NCBI GenBank assembly: GCA_949317995.1
Contig: OX439037.1
Location: 16,728,324-16,792,323, forward strand
Direction: 5' to 3'
Origin: Acholoe squamosa
Taxonomy: Eukaryota; Annelida; Polychaeta; Phyllodocida; Polynoidae
Length of the DNA stretch: 64,000 bases
Within the stretch, counting starts at the first letter, position 1; each line of letters starts with the position of its first letter. Under the pieces are notes generated by a model. It searched no databases, was not told the DNA's origin, and saw nothing but the letters and a program-made list of their open reading frames with translations. The position numbers and the translations under genes are program-made. Of the stretch, positions 1 through 8,952 are shown one piece after another.

Positions 1-2
1 CA

Positions 3-254
3 CAACCAGACTCGGACCCGGAAAAAACAAAGGAACCAAAACAAGATGCTGATATTTCAGACAAAGTTATGGAAGCAGCTAATGTGCTGCATAACATGCA
101 CATGCATGAAGAAAAACGCGTACCAAAGGAAAAGTCCAGGCCCCCCCCTGTCGTGCCAGGTCCCCCCACTACTAGGAAACGCGCAGCAGTTGCTAATGCT
201 GCAGCTTCTGGCAAAAGCAAGAAACCCAAGAAAGGGTTCCCCAAAAAGAACTAG
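3..254 (+). CDS. C-terminal part of an unidentified basic protein, cut by the window edge
   Basis: An open frame runs from the window edge to a TAG at 252-254 (84 codons), so the 5' part lies outside the window. The first half is acidic and helical-looking (PDSDPEKTKEPKQDAD, then VMEAANVLHNMHMHEEKR), followed by a proline stretch and a strongly basic tail with TTRKRAAVANAAASGKSKKP and ending KKGFPKKN. A tail of this kind looks like a nuclear localisation or nucleic-acid-binding extension, which is inference from composition only. No family motif is recognised. It may be the last exon of a host gene or part of a neighbouring mobile element; whether a splice acceptor lies upstream cannot be seen. 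Confidence 0.45.
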   Translation, partial: QPDSDPEKTKEPKQDADISDKVMEAANVLHNMHMHEEKRVPKEKSRPPPVVPGPPTTRKRAAVANAAASGKSKKPKKGFPKKN

Positions 255-929
255 ACTGATATATGTGAAGACTATATTTCTTTCAAAGGACATCCTTTCT
301 TTTTAATCCTGTTTAAAAATTTTCCTTTCTAGTCAACTTGTACATGAACAGCAAAAATCAAAACAGATATTTCATGCAGAAGGAGCAAGAAAATGTCAAG
401 AGATCTTTTGCTATTCTTTTTCTCTTTATCTTATGCATATATGTGTTAAAAGTTAATTACACTAGTGAAGAAGGAAATCATATTTTCATACAGCTTGGTT
501 CCAGAAGAGATAGCACAATTAATGTGTGTCTTCTTTATAGATATAAGAGAAGAAAAAATTGCCATGTTCAGCTTTTTTTTATGAAGTTTTACGGTGCTGA
601 TGTGAGTTCTCAAAGAGAATAAGCATGTTATTTATCCAAGACGCCATATGTCTTCGTCTCAGAAGGAAAGAGGACATTAAGGTCATTGTTATGAGAGACA
701 ATAAAGAGTTTGTTTATCTTCAGACCTGTTTATTTCCCTTTATGGTAATTATTATAAAAATAAAAAGGCTACAAAACAACATAAATAAACATTCATCTTC
801 TTCTGAAAATTCCATCCTGATAAAAGATGGCTGACTATTATCATAACCATTTAAATATCAAAATTGAACCTCTCTTATCAAACAGAGAATGAGATGAAGG
901 ATAAAAAAGGTTTTCTCCCCTGTCAGAAA
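255..929. other. AT-rich stretch without a recognised gene
   Basis: This is the 3' flank of the partial gene and the left flank of the Harbinger element. Short open frames here have no recognisable motifs. An AATAAA at 784-789 could be a polyadenylation signal for the upstream gene, though about 530 bases after its stop codon. Confidence 0.4.
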
Positions 930-938
930 TGCCACGCA

Positions 939-973
939 GCACAACGAGAAAAGGGAAATTTTTCTCGTTGTGC
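939..973. repeat. Short perfect hairpin at left end of Harbinger element
   Basis: GCACAACGAGAAA at 939-951 is exactly inverted at 961-973 with a 9-base loop. The same core recurs near 1218 and, on either strand, around 5300-5430. It lies about 75 bases before the ATG of the MYB-like gene, so it could be a promoter-proximal or transposase-binding site. Confidence 0.6.
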
Positions 974-1047
974 GAAGGTGGCGCCACTGAAACACAACTA
1001 GTGTGACGTCATCTTTCACCCAACGTCGTGACTTCAACTCCAACAAA

Positions 1048-2764
1048 ATGGACGATAACCAAGCAAACAAGGTTCAGGTGGGTGTATTTCAGAATAAATT
1101 TACTGCTATATATATTCAGGCCTATAAAAGCAGTCTCTTAATGAGGAGTTTGTCATAAAAAAAGGGAACATCCGTTTTATAAGACGTCGCTGCGCGGGAG
1201 GGAAGGCGACGAAGCACAACGAGAAAAGGATGTTAACCCTCGTTACTAGAGTTTTTGTCTCGTTCTGCTGTACGGTAATATAAAAGACATATTCTTTGCT
1301 ATTTTTCTACTTGTCTTTATTTTTTGTTCTCCCTTTTCTGTCACAGGTTACCCGCCCGAAGAAAAAGAAAAGGCAGATGACATTAAAACCCTTAGACAAC
1401 CAGTCAGTCGACTCTGCTGCCTCTACAGTGCTCTATGTTCCAGATGTAAATGACACTAATAGACCCTTGAATGAGACTCTGTATGGCAAACAAGGAGCTG
1501 CGGATGATAATTCTAGTGCCAGTTCATCTGAGAGCGAGGCAGATGACACACCCCTGAGAGAGGACATGCCTGTGTCGACTGATAGGTGGAAAAAGAGGGA
1601 GGTAGATGCCTTAATGGACGCTGTGAACCATAACAGAGCAGCCCTTAAGTACCACTTCAGTGGGACAGGGGGTGGAAAGGACATAAGGAGGCAGGCATGG
1701 AGGGATGTAGCTTGTGAGTAACATAAGAGATATCAAATGGCCTCTTTTTTTCTGTCTGTTTCGGTTTTCTATAAGAACAAGATATTTTTAAACTGAATTA
1801 ATTTTTAAGAATTAATTGCTCAATTAAATCCCTTCTTTTTTTGCAGTGTACGTTAACGCAGAAGCTAAAACCCATCGCACAGTGAAACAATGTTCCTATA
1901 AAACCTCTGATTTCACCCAGAAGAACAAGCAAAAGGTGAGACATAAATTTAGAACTGTAAACTTTCAAAGAGATTTTTAATGTAAAAAGGTGCCCTTGTC
2001 TAGCATAAACCTTCTCTTAAGAGTAGGAAACTTTAATTATTTTCTTGTTTTGTTCTAGTACAACAAGCTGAGGAGGGAATTGAGCAAGACTGGCAGTGGC
2101 CCTGTGGACAAGAAAAAAAAGTTAAGCGAGACACAGGAAAAGGCACTGGAATACCTGAAGCCCGAGGCAGTGAGAGGTAAGCTGTGGCTCTTGTCTTACA
2201 CCTTATTTGTGGCCGGAATTTAGAATAAATTTCTTAACAGAAATAAAATTGAAGGATAATGTTTAATTACTCAATTATTTTTTTCGTAAAGGTATTCCTG
2301 GCATAAAACCGATGGCTTTGAACCCAGCAGAACACAAAGAGGCCTTCGATGAGGACGCTCTCTGGAAACCTGGGTCCTGTGATTTCAGTAAAGTTCAGGG
2401 ATCAATGAAAGTTACAAAGATGCCAAGGAAAGATAAAGACAAGGAAAAAAGGAGGAAAGAAAGGATGAGGAAAGAGGAAAGAAAGAGGGCCCATGAGAAA
2501 AAAATGAAAGAGGAGAGAAGTAAAGAGGAAATAGATGCCAGAATACAGAAAGAGGTTAATGACATGTCGATGAAAAAAGAGGAGGAGAGGAAGAGACTTT
2601 TGGCTCAACAAAAGCAGGAAGTCAAACCCAAACCAGGACTGAAGGTCATCCAGTGCACTGAGGAAGAGTGGAAAATAATATGCGCCGAAAAGGCTAAGAG
2701 GAAAGCTGAAAGAGCAGCCATAAGGGCAGAAAGAATGGCAACAAAGATGAAACAAGGAAAATGA
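1048..2764 (+). CDS. Harbinger MYB/SANT-like DNA-binding protein, five exons
   Basis: Five exons join in one frame: 1048-1077, 1347-1713, 1847-1935, 2059-2176 and 2292-2764, giving about 358 residues. Every intron has GT/AG ends, with phases 0, 1, 0, 1. After a short basic N-terminus (RPKKKKRQM) and an acidic serine-rich linker comes a MYB/SANT-like helix bundle: TDRWKKREVDALMDAV, then RRQAWRDVALYVN, then a conserved basic part ending KYNKLRRELSK. The C-terminal exon is a long charged Lys/Glu/Arg coiled-coil-like helix. In Harbinger elements this partner protein binds element DNA and brings the nuclease to the nucleus; that role is family knowledge. A perfect TGACGTCA lies at about 1002, just upstream of the start. 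No stop or frameshift was seen, so this gene looks better preserved than its nuclease partner. Confidence 0.78.
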
Positions 2765-2997
2765 GCTCATTCTGTTTTAAAAAACTAAACAAGAAGAGAA
2801 TCAAGGCCTATAATTACATTTCCTTTATTAAAGACAGTGCGTGGATAGACTTTCATGGTTACATGTTAAACAAAAACACAAAAATCATTTTTTTTCTTTC
2901 TTTAAACAAAAATCTTTCTTTTATGAAAATACCAGTAATTTAGGTGGCACATAGAATAACAACTACATGGCTATAAAAGAATACTGACAGGACTAGG

Positions 2998-5132
2998 TCA
3001 GTTTTTGGACATATAGAAATACTTCTCAGCATAGTCTTTCCTGAACTTCTTGACATAGTCACTTTGTTCCAGCTGAGTCCTCTGTGGAGGCTGGACAAGG
3101 GGGGCTCTCTTGGGCCTCCAAGGATCAGAGGGGCTGTTCACAATCCGTATCCCGTGGTCCAGGGCCACGTTGTGGAGACATGCACAAGCCGTTATGATCC
3201 ACGAACTCCTCTTAGGTGAATGCCGTATGTACCCAGCCAAAGAGTCCAGTATCCTGAATATTCAAAAGAGAGTTTTTTACTTTTCAGTTCCAGCTTATTT
3301 TTCCTCTTTATATTCAAACTTGTGTAACAGTAACATGCTTCATTATTTTTTTAAGGGAGGACCATCTCCTTATTCTTGAGTTCCTTTGATAAATAAAAAG
3401 ATGTTTACAATCAAATAAAGATTCAATTTTTCTCACCTCCAACGCTGCTTGAGTATCCCAATGCAGTGCTCTACTCGTACTCTGCTCCTCTTGTGCCACA
3501 CATTGAAGGAGCACTGTTTAGGAGTCTCCTCATCCTTGAAGGGGGTGAAGAGATTTCTCCTCAGACCGTATCTGAGAAAGGAGCCAAAAGATAACAAGAT
3601 GAAGAGAAAAAAAGAAGAAGGTGCCCTAACTGTGTTAAGAAATTTTTGTTTTCCTCTCTAAAAAAAAAAGAAATGGGGGAGGACGTTCATATAGGAAACC
3701 CTTGAGTATCCATTTAAGTAACTCCAGAGTACGAATAAAAAAAAAAAAAGAATAAAAAAAAACCTCACCCAGAGTCCCCTAAGAGGACAAAGTCCTCCCA
3801 AGCCTCCGCCTCCAATTCGTCTCCAACCGGGCTGGAATTCAGGGAATATGCGTCGTGCACCGATCCAGGCCAGCGGGGGTCCACAAAGAGGATTCTTTTG
3901 TCGTAGTCACAGATAACCTGATAGAACCAAGAATAAAAATTAATTTGGGAAAAGAGAAAACTATGTAAGAGAACTTGTTCATGCACACTTATGAAGACTC
4001 TTACTTAAGAGAAGAAATTTTCTGAGCCAGTAAGATATATTGTTTTATATGTATAAAGAACTACTATTACAACAACAACAAAAACAACTTACGGTGGTGT
4101 TAATAGAATGGTACCCTTTCCTGTTCACATACACGCTCTAGTTCTGGTATTCAGTAGGGGTTTTAACAGGTACATGAGTCCCATCTACGTATCCAAAAAC
4201 ATATGGTGTCTTCTGCTCCTCTTCCTCCGTCCCAGGCTTCGGATGGCGATACAGCTTCAGTGCGAGATGGAGCTTCTCCTCGAAAGAGTGAGGCCATTGT
4301 ATGAAGAGATGGCTGTTCCTGTAAAAGAAACCGGCTACATCCTTCACAGCACGGCATACAGCAGTTCTTGACACCTTCTGGGAATCACCTGTGAGCGCAT
4401 AGAAGCTGCCTGTCGCAAAATAACGGAGGACCAGGCAAAACTGAAAAGAAAGATGAAAAGTTACTTGCAAGAAGATAAGGGTGAAGGGGGGGGTCTCATA
4501 AAGAGGAGAGGAGGGAAGGAGTAAGAAGAATATATCCTGAATCAGTCTCCTTCTCTTCACTTTTAATATATCCGTGTTTAGCAATTAATTCGACATGGTG
4601 ATATGGTCAGTTCTTAATATCTACATGTGACATGGGCATTAGTGAGATGAGGCAAAAAATTAGGTACATGAGATAGGTGTTTTCTTATATTTGACATGGG
4701 ACATGACAGGTTGTTAGAGGTGACATGTGACATGGGGATTCAAGTGACATGTGACATGACCATTTTTTAAAATCGACATGTGACATGGGGGACACACCAT
4801 CCACACCCCCTAACATGAAATGAAACCTAAGAGAATAAGAGAGAGAGGAAAGGGGAGGGGAATATGATGTCTGATAAAGAAAAAAAAAGGAAAACAGTTT
4901 CATTTAGATTGAAGAGAAAAATCTTTACCCTGTCAATATGTGTCATGCCTCCTGCCCTCTTGGTGCCCTTGAAAGCACTGTGCTTCTTGTATTCTTCTAC
5001 TAGTTTCCTGACTACGTCTTTGCTGAGGCGATACCTTGCCACAAATTCCTCATCGTTGAACAAAGAAAAAGGCGACTCCCTTGGCTTACACTTGCGGGTT
5101 TTCCTGCCCAAGCGATCCCTTAAAGGAGGCAT
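2998..5132 (-). pseudogene. Harbinger DDE nuclease (HARBI1-like), five exons with an in-frame stop
   Basis: Five exons on the - strand: 5132-4929, 4440-4093, 3917-3769, 3571-3437 and 3253-2998 (363 codons, close to the usual ~350 of HARBI1-type proteins). All junctions are GT/AG and keep frame. N-terminal helices are followed by the family block FATGSFYALTGD. The catalytic triad is recognisable: Asp in GYVDGTHVPV (about residue 154), Asp in FVDPRWPGSVHDAYS (about 197) and Glu in SRVRVEHCIGILKQRW (about 268). A TAG at 4138-4140 interrupts exon 2 just before VYVNRKGYHSIN, between the first and second acid, so a full-length enzyme cannot be made without readthrough or splicing around it. The start at 5132 (MPPLRDR) is chosen because the 36 codons upstream look unlike the family; 5240 is an alternative. 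Confidence 0.8.
4590..4795. repeat. Irregular GACATGTGACATG repeat inside nuclease intron
   Basis: The core GACATG or ACATGTGACATGGG recurs about ten times with irregular spacing in the first intron of the nuclease gene. It is a degenerate simple-sequence expansion with no visible coding content. Confidence 0.65.
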
Positions 5133-5450
5133 GATGTCTTCTTCCTTCAAATTTACCTCAGAAAACAGAGTGTACACTGGTACCCAACTTGTCAGGATCA
5201 AAACGATGGTCCCCATTGAAAACAATGCTGAAGAATACAAAGGCAGAACATCTAGAGTAACTGCCTTTTTTTATCTCGTGACAGACTCAAAGAGGACACA
5301 AAACGAGACTTTCACAACGAGACTTTATTTGTGTTACGCTTTTTTCCTCGTTCTGAGGTCACACCAGGCAAAACAGAACGAGATTTCTTTTGTGTAACGG
5401 TTGCACTGCAGCTCTACGAGAAACACTGCATTCTCGTGGATTCTGTAACG

Positions 5451-6383
5451 ACCTCCAGGACAGGCGCTTATTTGAGATCCAGTTTAAGTGCTCATTTCAT
5501 GACCCCTCCCCAGCGCTTATTTGAGACAGGTGCTCATTCAAATCCTGGCGCTTAAACACGACGATACGGTATGCACCATAACCTAGTTCTGCCTTTTCAA
5601 CACAGGTGGCGTTGAGGTGCTTGGTATGTCAGGTAGGCTGCCATATTGCTAGATTTGATGCATCAAGGCTTCATGCTCATTCATTTTCATGATGCAACAA
5701 TTGATGCATCACCAGTGAATAAATCACCTCTCCTGCATAGGCTCCACCTGGCGTGAAAGTATGTGGTGGTGAAGTCACTAACAGTGCCATTCTACATTAC
5801 AGAGAGATCAACTAGTATAGGCTGACTCTGTGAAATGTTTCCTAAAGGTATCATGTTTTTTTCCTTTGCAAAAGAACTCAAATCAATCAATAAACAGGTC
5901 AGCTATCATAGATTTGTCATTTAAATTTTAAAAAGATGGTTGACGAATCTGAAACTTTGCACAAAAATGTTTGAGATTATAGCCTGGGCTGCTCTGATGA
6001 CAAATCAAATGCAATTGATTCCAGCTCCCAAATTCGTAAATGAAATGTTTGCTTCTTTTACACAGATATGTATATACTATATACTATCAGTGTTAAGGAA
6101 ATTACGAAGTGTTGCATACTGGTCACCTTTGCTTTTAAGGTGAAGAGGTCAATTAATTCAATGTCATCCCTCTCTTTGACATGATCAATGCATAAAAAGA
6201 TAAGGTGAGCCTTTAGGCCCTCATAACAAACAATATTGGTTTTAAAACAAACAGGGGTTTTACATTGATTCAAACTTCAGCTGAATATCAAAGAATATCT
6301 TTAATATAAGTATTTACTCTTCGTCTTATTTTCTTGCAATAGGCCTTCAGGTTTTGTTTAGAACTGCATATCCGAATTGGTTC
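5451..6383. other. No gene; dispersed-repeat fragments
   Basis: From 5450 to 5570 the phrase CGCTTATTTGAGA and variants occur several times; the same family appears near 34075 and 38040. From 5640 to 5720 there is a short tract of GATGCAT-type palindromes, a family found at several other places in the window. The rest (to the GPCR stop codon) is AT-rich and would contain the receptor's 3' untranslated region. Confidence 0.45.
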
Positions 6384-7346
6384 CTATTCTTTGCTGCAAA
6401 ATTTGAAAAATGTTTTCTTCACAGACTTTCTGTATATAGGCATGAAACTAGCATATACAAACGGATTCACCACAGAATTTAAGGTGGCGAAAAGCAAAGC
6501 TATTTTCTGGATAGGTGAATTCAATACATACACCACAAGTTTCATGTATCCCAATATGTAGTACCAGAGATCTACACCAATAGATACAATGAAAATAAGA
6601 GTCACAACTATGGCAGTTTTAGTGAGCTCACTTGTAGCTTTGTCAATTACCCCAGCTGATCCTGAAGCACCAAGATTTTTCTTAGCCCTCTTCCGGAAAC
6701 TCAGGATGACTAGGCTATAGAGAATAATCAGAAGGGAGGCAGGGATGGCATAGACCATGAAGAAAGCTTGGTAAGCATAGAAGGTGAAAAACTTAACTGT
6801 GCCAGCGTCATCCCACATGTACTCATGTACGCAGTGCCCATCCCTCATGCGCACCTGAATAGATGTCGGAATAATGTTCAGAGTGGCAACTAAAACCAAA
6901 CCCACTATGATGCCCCTAAAGTGTGACCTGGTGAGAGTGTTGTACTTCAAAGGATGACAGATGCAGAGGTACCTCTCAATGGCTAGAGTGATGAGATTGT
7001 AGATGGATAGCGTCATCATCCATGAGAAGATACACTGGCTGTGCCATAGCTGACAGACCATCGTGTCGAACACGGCATTCCCGACAACCCACATTGAAGG
7101 TAAAATAAAGATGATGCAGGCGGCTAGGCAGAAGAGGCAGTCTACCACTGACTGGTACTGAAACAGCATCCTGATGATGTTGGAGAAATCCTCACCATTG
7201 ACGCTGAGTGTGATAAGGGTGGCCAGGTTACTGAAGACACCAATGATAGCCACAGCCAACTGGACCATGTCAAATACAGGCACCCAGGATGGTATAGGGG
7301 GCTCAGTGTACAGTATGAGACTCATGTTGTCTGTAGAGTTGAACAT
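6384..7346 (-). CDS. Intronless rhodopsin-class G-protein-coupled receptor
   Basis: A single intact frame of 320 residues with seven hydrophobic segments. N-terminal NST at residues 3-5 is an N-glycosylation sequon. TM1 holds the GxxxN-type FSNLATLITL; TM2 is VVDCLFCLAACIIFILPSMW; the TM3 disulfide cysteine lies in VCQLWHSQC and its partner in the second loop in GHCVHEY. TM3 ends in ERY (AIERYLCICHPLKY, equivalent of DRY). The third loop is basic (RKRAKKNL), and TM7 carries NPFVY (NPxxY) followed by a short basic helix 8 (YRKSVKKTF). It would act at the plasma membrane through heterotrimeric G proteins. The ligand cannot be told; the pattern suits the large lineage-expanded orphan receptors of marine deuterostomes. 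The start at 7346 gives a normal short N-terminus. Confidence 0.88.
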   Translation of the reverse strand: MFNSTDNMSLILYTEPPIPSWVPVFDMVQLAVAIIGVFSNLATLITLSVNGEDFSNIIRMLFQYQSVVDCLFCLAACIIFILPSMWVVGNAVFDTMVCQLWHSQCIFSWMMTLSIYNLITLAIERYLCICHPLKYNTLTRSHFRGIIVGLVLVATLNIIPTSIQVRMRDGHCVHEYMWDDAGTVKFFTFYAYQAFFMVYAIPASLLIILYSLVILSFRKRAKKNLGASGSAGVIDKATSELTKTAIVVTLIFIVSIGVDLWYYILGYMKLVVYVLNSPIQKIALLFATLNSVVNPFVYASFMPIYRKSVKKTFFKFCSKE

Positions 7347-7841
7347 CTTTGTAGGTGATCTGGAAGAGAATGGTTATCATCAGTACTGTAAATCTTCCCG
7401 TACATAGGACGCCACTCGCATATAGGACACACCCTGAATTGCTCAATTTCTATAAGACACACCTAGGGTCAGATTCTGGTCATTTTAGTACTGTTCTATG
7501 GTGTCAAGTCCCCAACTGCAAGACGTACCCTGACTTGGGCAAAATACTATAGAACTCAGACGATGTAAGGCTGGTGTATAAGCCACATTCTACACGTGAG
7601 TATTTACAGCAGTATTGAGAAGGGTCAAAATATTCCCTAAACCCCCAAATTTTTGCACTAAAGTTAGAATCTATGTAAATAAAGTAAGGAGACTTGTAGA
7701 GTTGAGTTTTTTTTTATCCTACTAGTTTCGGTGTTTGACCACCTTCATCAGGGATTTACAGCAGTAATTAAATGGTCCAGTCAACCAACAAGATCACAAT
7801 TTAATACTTAATGGGTTATACCCTAAACTTTGAATATAATG
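7347..7841. other. Upstream region of the GPCR, no gene seen
   Basis: AT-rich sequence. A fragment around 7405-7465 with CGCATATAGGACACACC resembles copies of a dispersed repeat also seen near 21416, 33150, 42115, 43930 and 59764. No convincing promoter elements were recognised. Confidence 0.4.
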
Positions 7842-7991
7842 GTAAAGGTGAACGATGAGCAGTTTGAGCTGACCGTTTCTTCACGAGCGTGTCCGGCCCG
7901 TTCCGCACGAGGCCGATAGGCCGAGTGCGGAGCGGGCCGGACACGCGAGTGAAGAAACAGGAAGCTCAAACTGCTCAGAGTTCATCTTTAC
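7842..7991. repeat. Long GC-rich hairpin (copy A of composite element)
   Basis: Two arms of about 70 bases are inverted about a centre near 7916. The left arm contains GAGCAGTTTGAGCT, GTTTCTTCAC and GTGTCCGGCCCG; the right arm repeats these in reverse order with few mismatches, including CGGGCCGGACAC and AGCTCAAACTGCTC. The inner part is CpG-rich, unlike the surrounding AT-rich DNA. It adjoins the 250-bp module at 7996 and has an inverted counterpart at 12243-12375. Confidence 0.8.
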
Positions 7992-7995
7992 ATTT

Positions 7996-8250
7996 ATGTC
8001 AAGGTGTTTGAGAGGGAAATCAATCGATATTTCATCGATATCATTCAAAATTAACTAATCTTCACCTACCACCAATGCGAAATGCCGTGTGCCGCCATCT
8101 TGTTTGTTTACGTTTCAAAAATGCTGCGCATGCGCGGTGGACCTATGACGTCATCGTGCGGATTTCCCGCGGGTTATTTAACGCAGGGGTGCAATACGGG
8201 GGTTCAGTGCATTGTCAATGGGCGCTCGATATTCACCTTGACATAAAAAA
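7996..8250 (+). mobile_element. 250-bp TIR module with CRE and YY1-like site (copy A)
   Basis: Bounded by a 13-base inverted repeat, TTATGTCAAGGTG at the left and CACCTTGACATAA at the right. Inside, in order: GCCGCCATCTTG (YY1-like), GCGCATGCGC, a perfect CRE TGACGTCA at 8146-8153, CCCGCGGGTTAT, and GTCAATGGGCGCTCG. The same order appears inverted in copy B. No coding frame of interest. Likely a non-autonomous element or the regulatory end of one. Confidence 0.65.
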
Positions 8251-8587
8251 TGTTTTCCTAAGGCAAGAATGCTTTGTATAAATTCACCAATGCGGTTTTG
8301 GTAAGTTTACTTGAGAAGGACAGCATTTGAAGTATGGATAAAACCAGAGAAGCCCTAGTGAGCTAGTCTCTGTTAGCTGTGGGTATGTATGGATAAATGC
8401 CTGCTATACCTGTCCTTGCTGCTGTAGAGAGTTATCTGTGGGCCCCTCTCGCGTACATTTGATGATCGTTTATAAATTCGGAGTATCAGATGGATTATAA
8501 CCTTTTTTTATCGCTGTACAGTGAAGGAATTGGAACATGTGGAGGCCAGCAATATCACTATAACCAGATGGACCAGACGATAAACAC

Positions 8588-8952
8588 CTGAAGGGTGTTG
8601 CTCCTATAGTAAAAGGAAGAGCTGGCTAAAAATGCCCTTGTTTCCAGTTCTTTCTTTTCATGTAGCTATGACTTGTCCCTTTTGTTGCTCACAAGTGGAC
8701 ATTCAAGTATGGTGCTCAAAAAGGGGATTTGAGTAGGTACCTAGTTGGGAGAAGTCAGTCAGTATAATATACTATAGAGTGTGTGACATGAGTAGGTACC
8801 TGATATTGCAGCTCTCTCTGTTTTAAACAAGGCAGGTGACTTTTCAGACTAATGTGGTGAGTGCAAGTTGAATGGTGAAGAAGAGCGTGACTTCTTTTGA
8901 AAAGAGGGTACCTACTGACAGCTCTTTTTACCATAGGAGCAACATGCTCCTG
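8588..8952 (+). mobile_element. MITE, TIR family GGGTGTTGCTCCTAT, copy 1
   Basis: About 365 bases. It begins CTGAAGGGTGTTGCTCCTAT, continues AGTAAAAGGAAGAGCTG and ends with the inverse AGGAGCAACATGCTCCTG. The interior carries GAGTAGGTACCT twice and is closely matched by copies at 33558 and 62832 and a diverged one at 57019. It has no coding capacity and is a non-autonomous DNA element. Confidence 0.85.

Larger units (their letters stand above)
930..5450. mobile_element. PIF/Harbinger-type DNA transposon, two-gene, decayed
   Basis: The two genes diagnostic of the PIF/Harbinger superfamily are both present: a MYB/SANT-like DNA-binding protein on the + strand (1048-2764) and a DDE nuclease on the - strand (2998-5132), converging tail to tail with 233 bases between the stops. 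Both ends hold several copies of an AACGAGA-type motif: a perfect 13-bp stem at 939-951/961-973, further copies near 1218 and 1258, and right-end copies near 5302, 5317, 5377 and 5418. These may be subterminal protein-binding sites. I could not fix the terminal inverted repeats or the 3-bp target duplication, so the limits are approximate. An internal stop in the nuclease suggests this copy is no longer autonomous. Confidence 0.75.

Noticed and set aside
8303..8313. Micro first exon ATGCGGTTTTG before GTAAGT, in the array's phase
   Set aside because: Only three codons plus two bases, just beyond a repeat module; no composition or similarity supports it.
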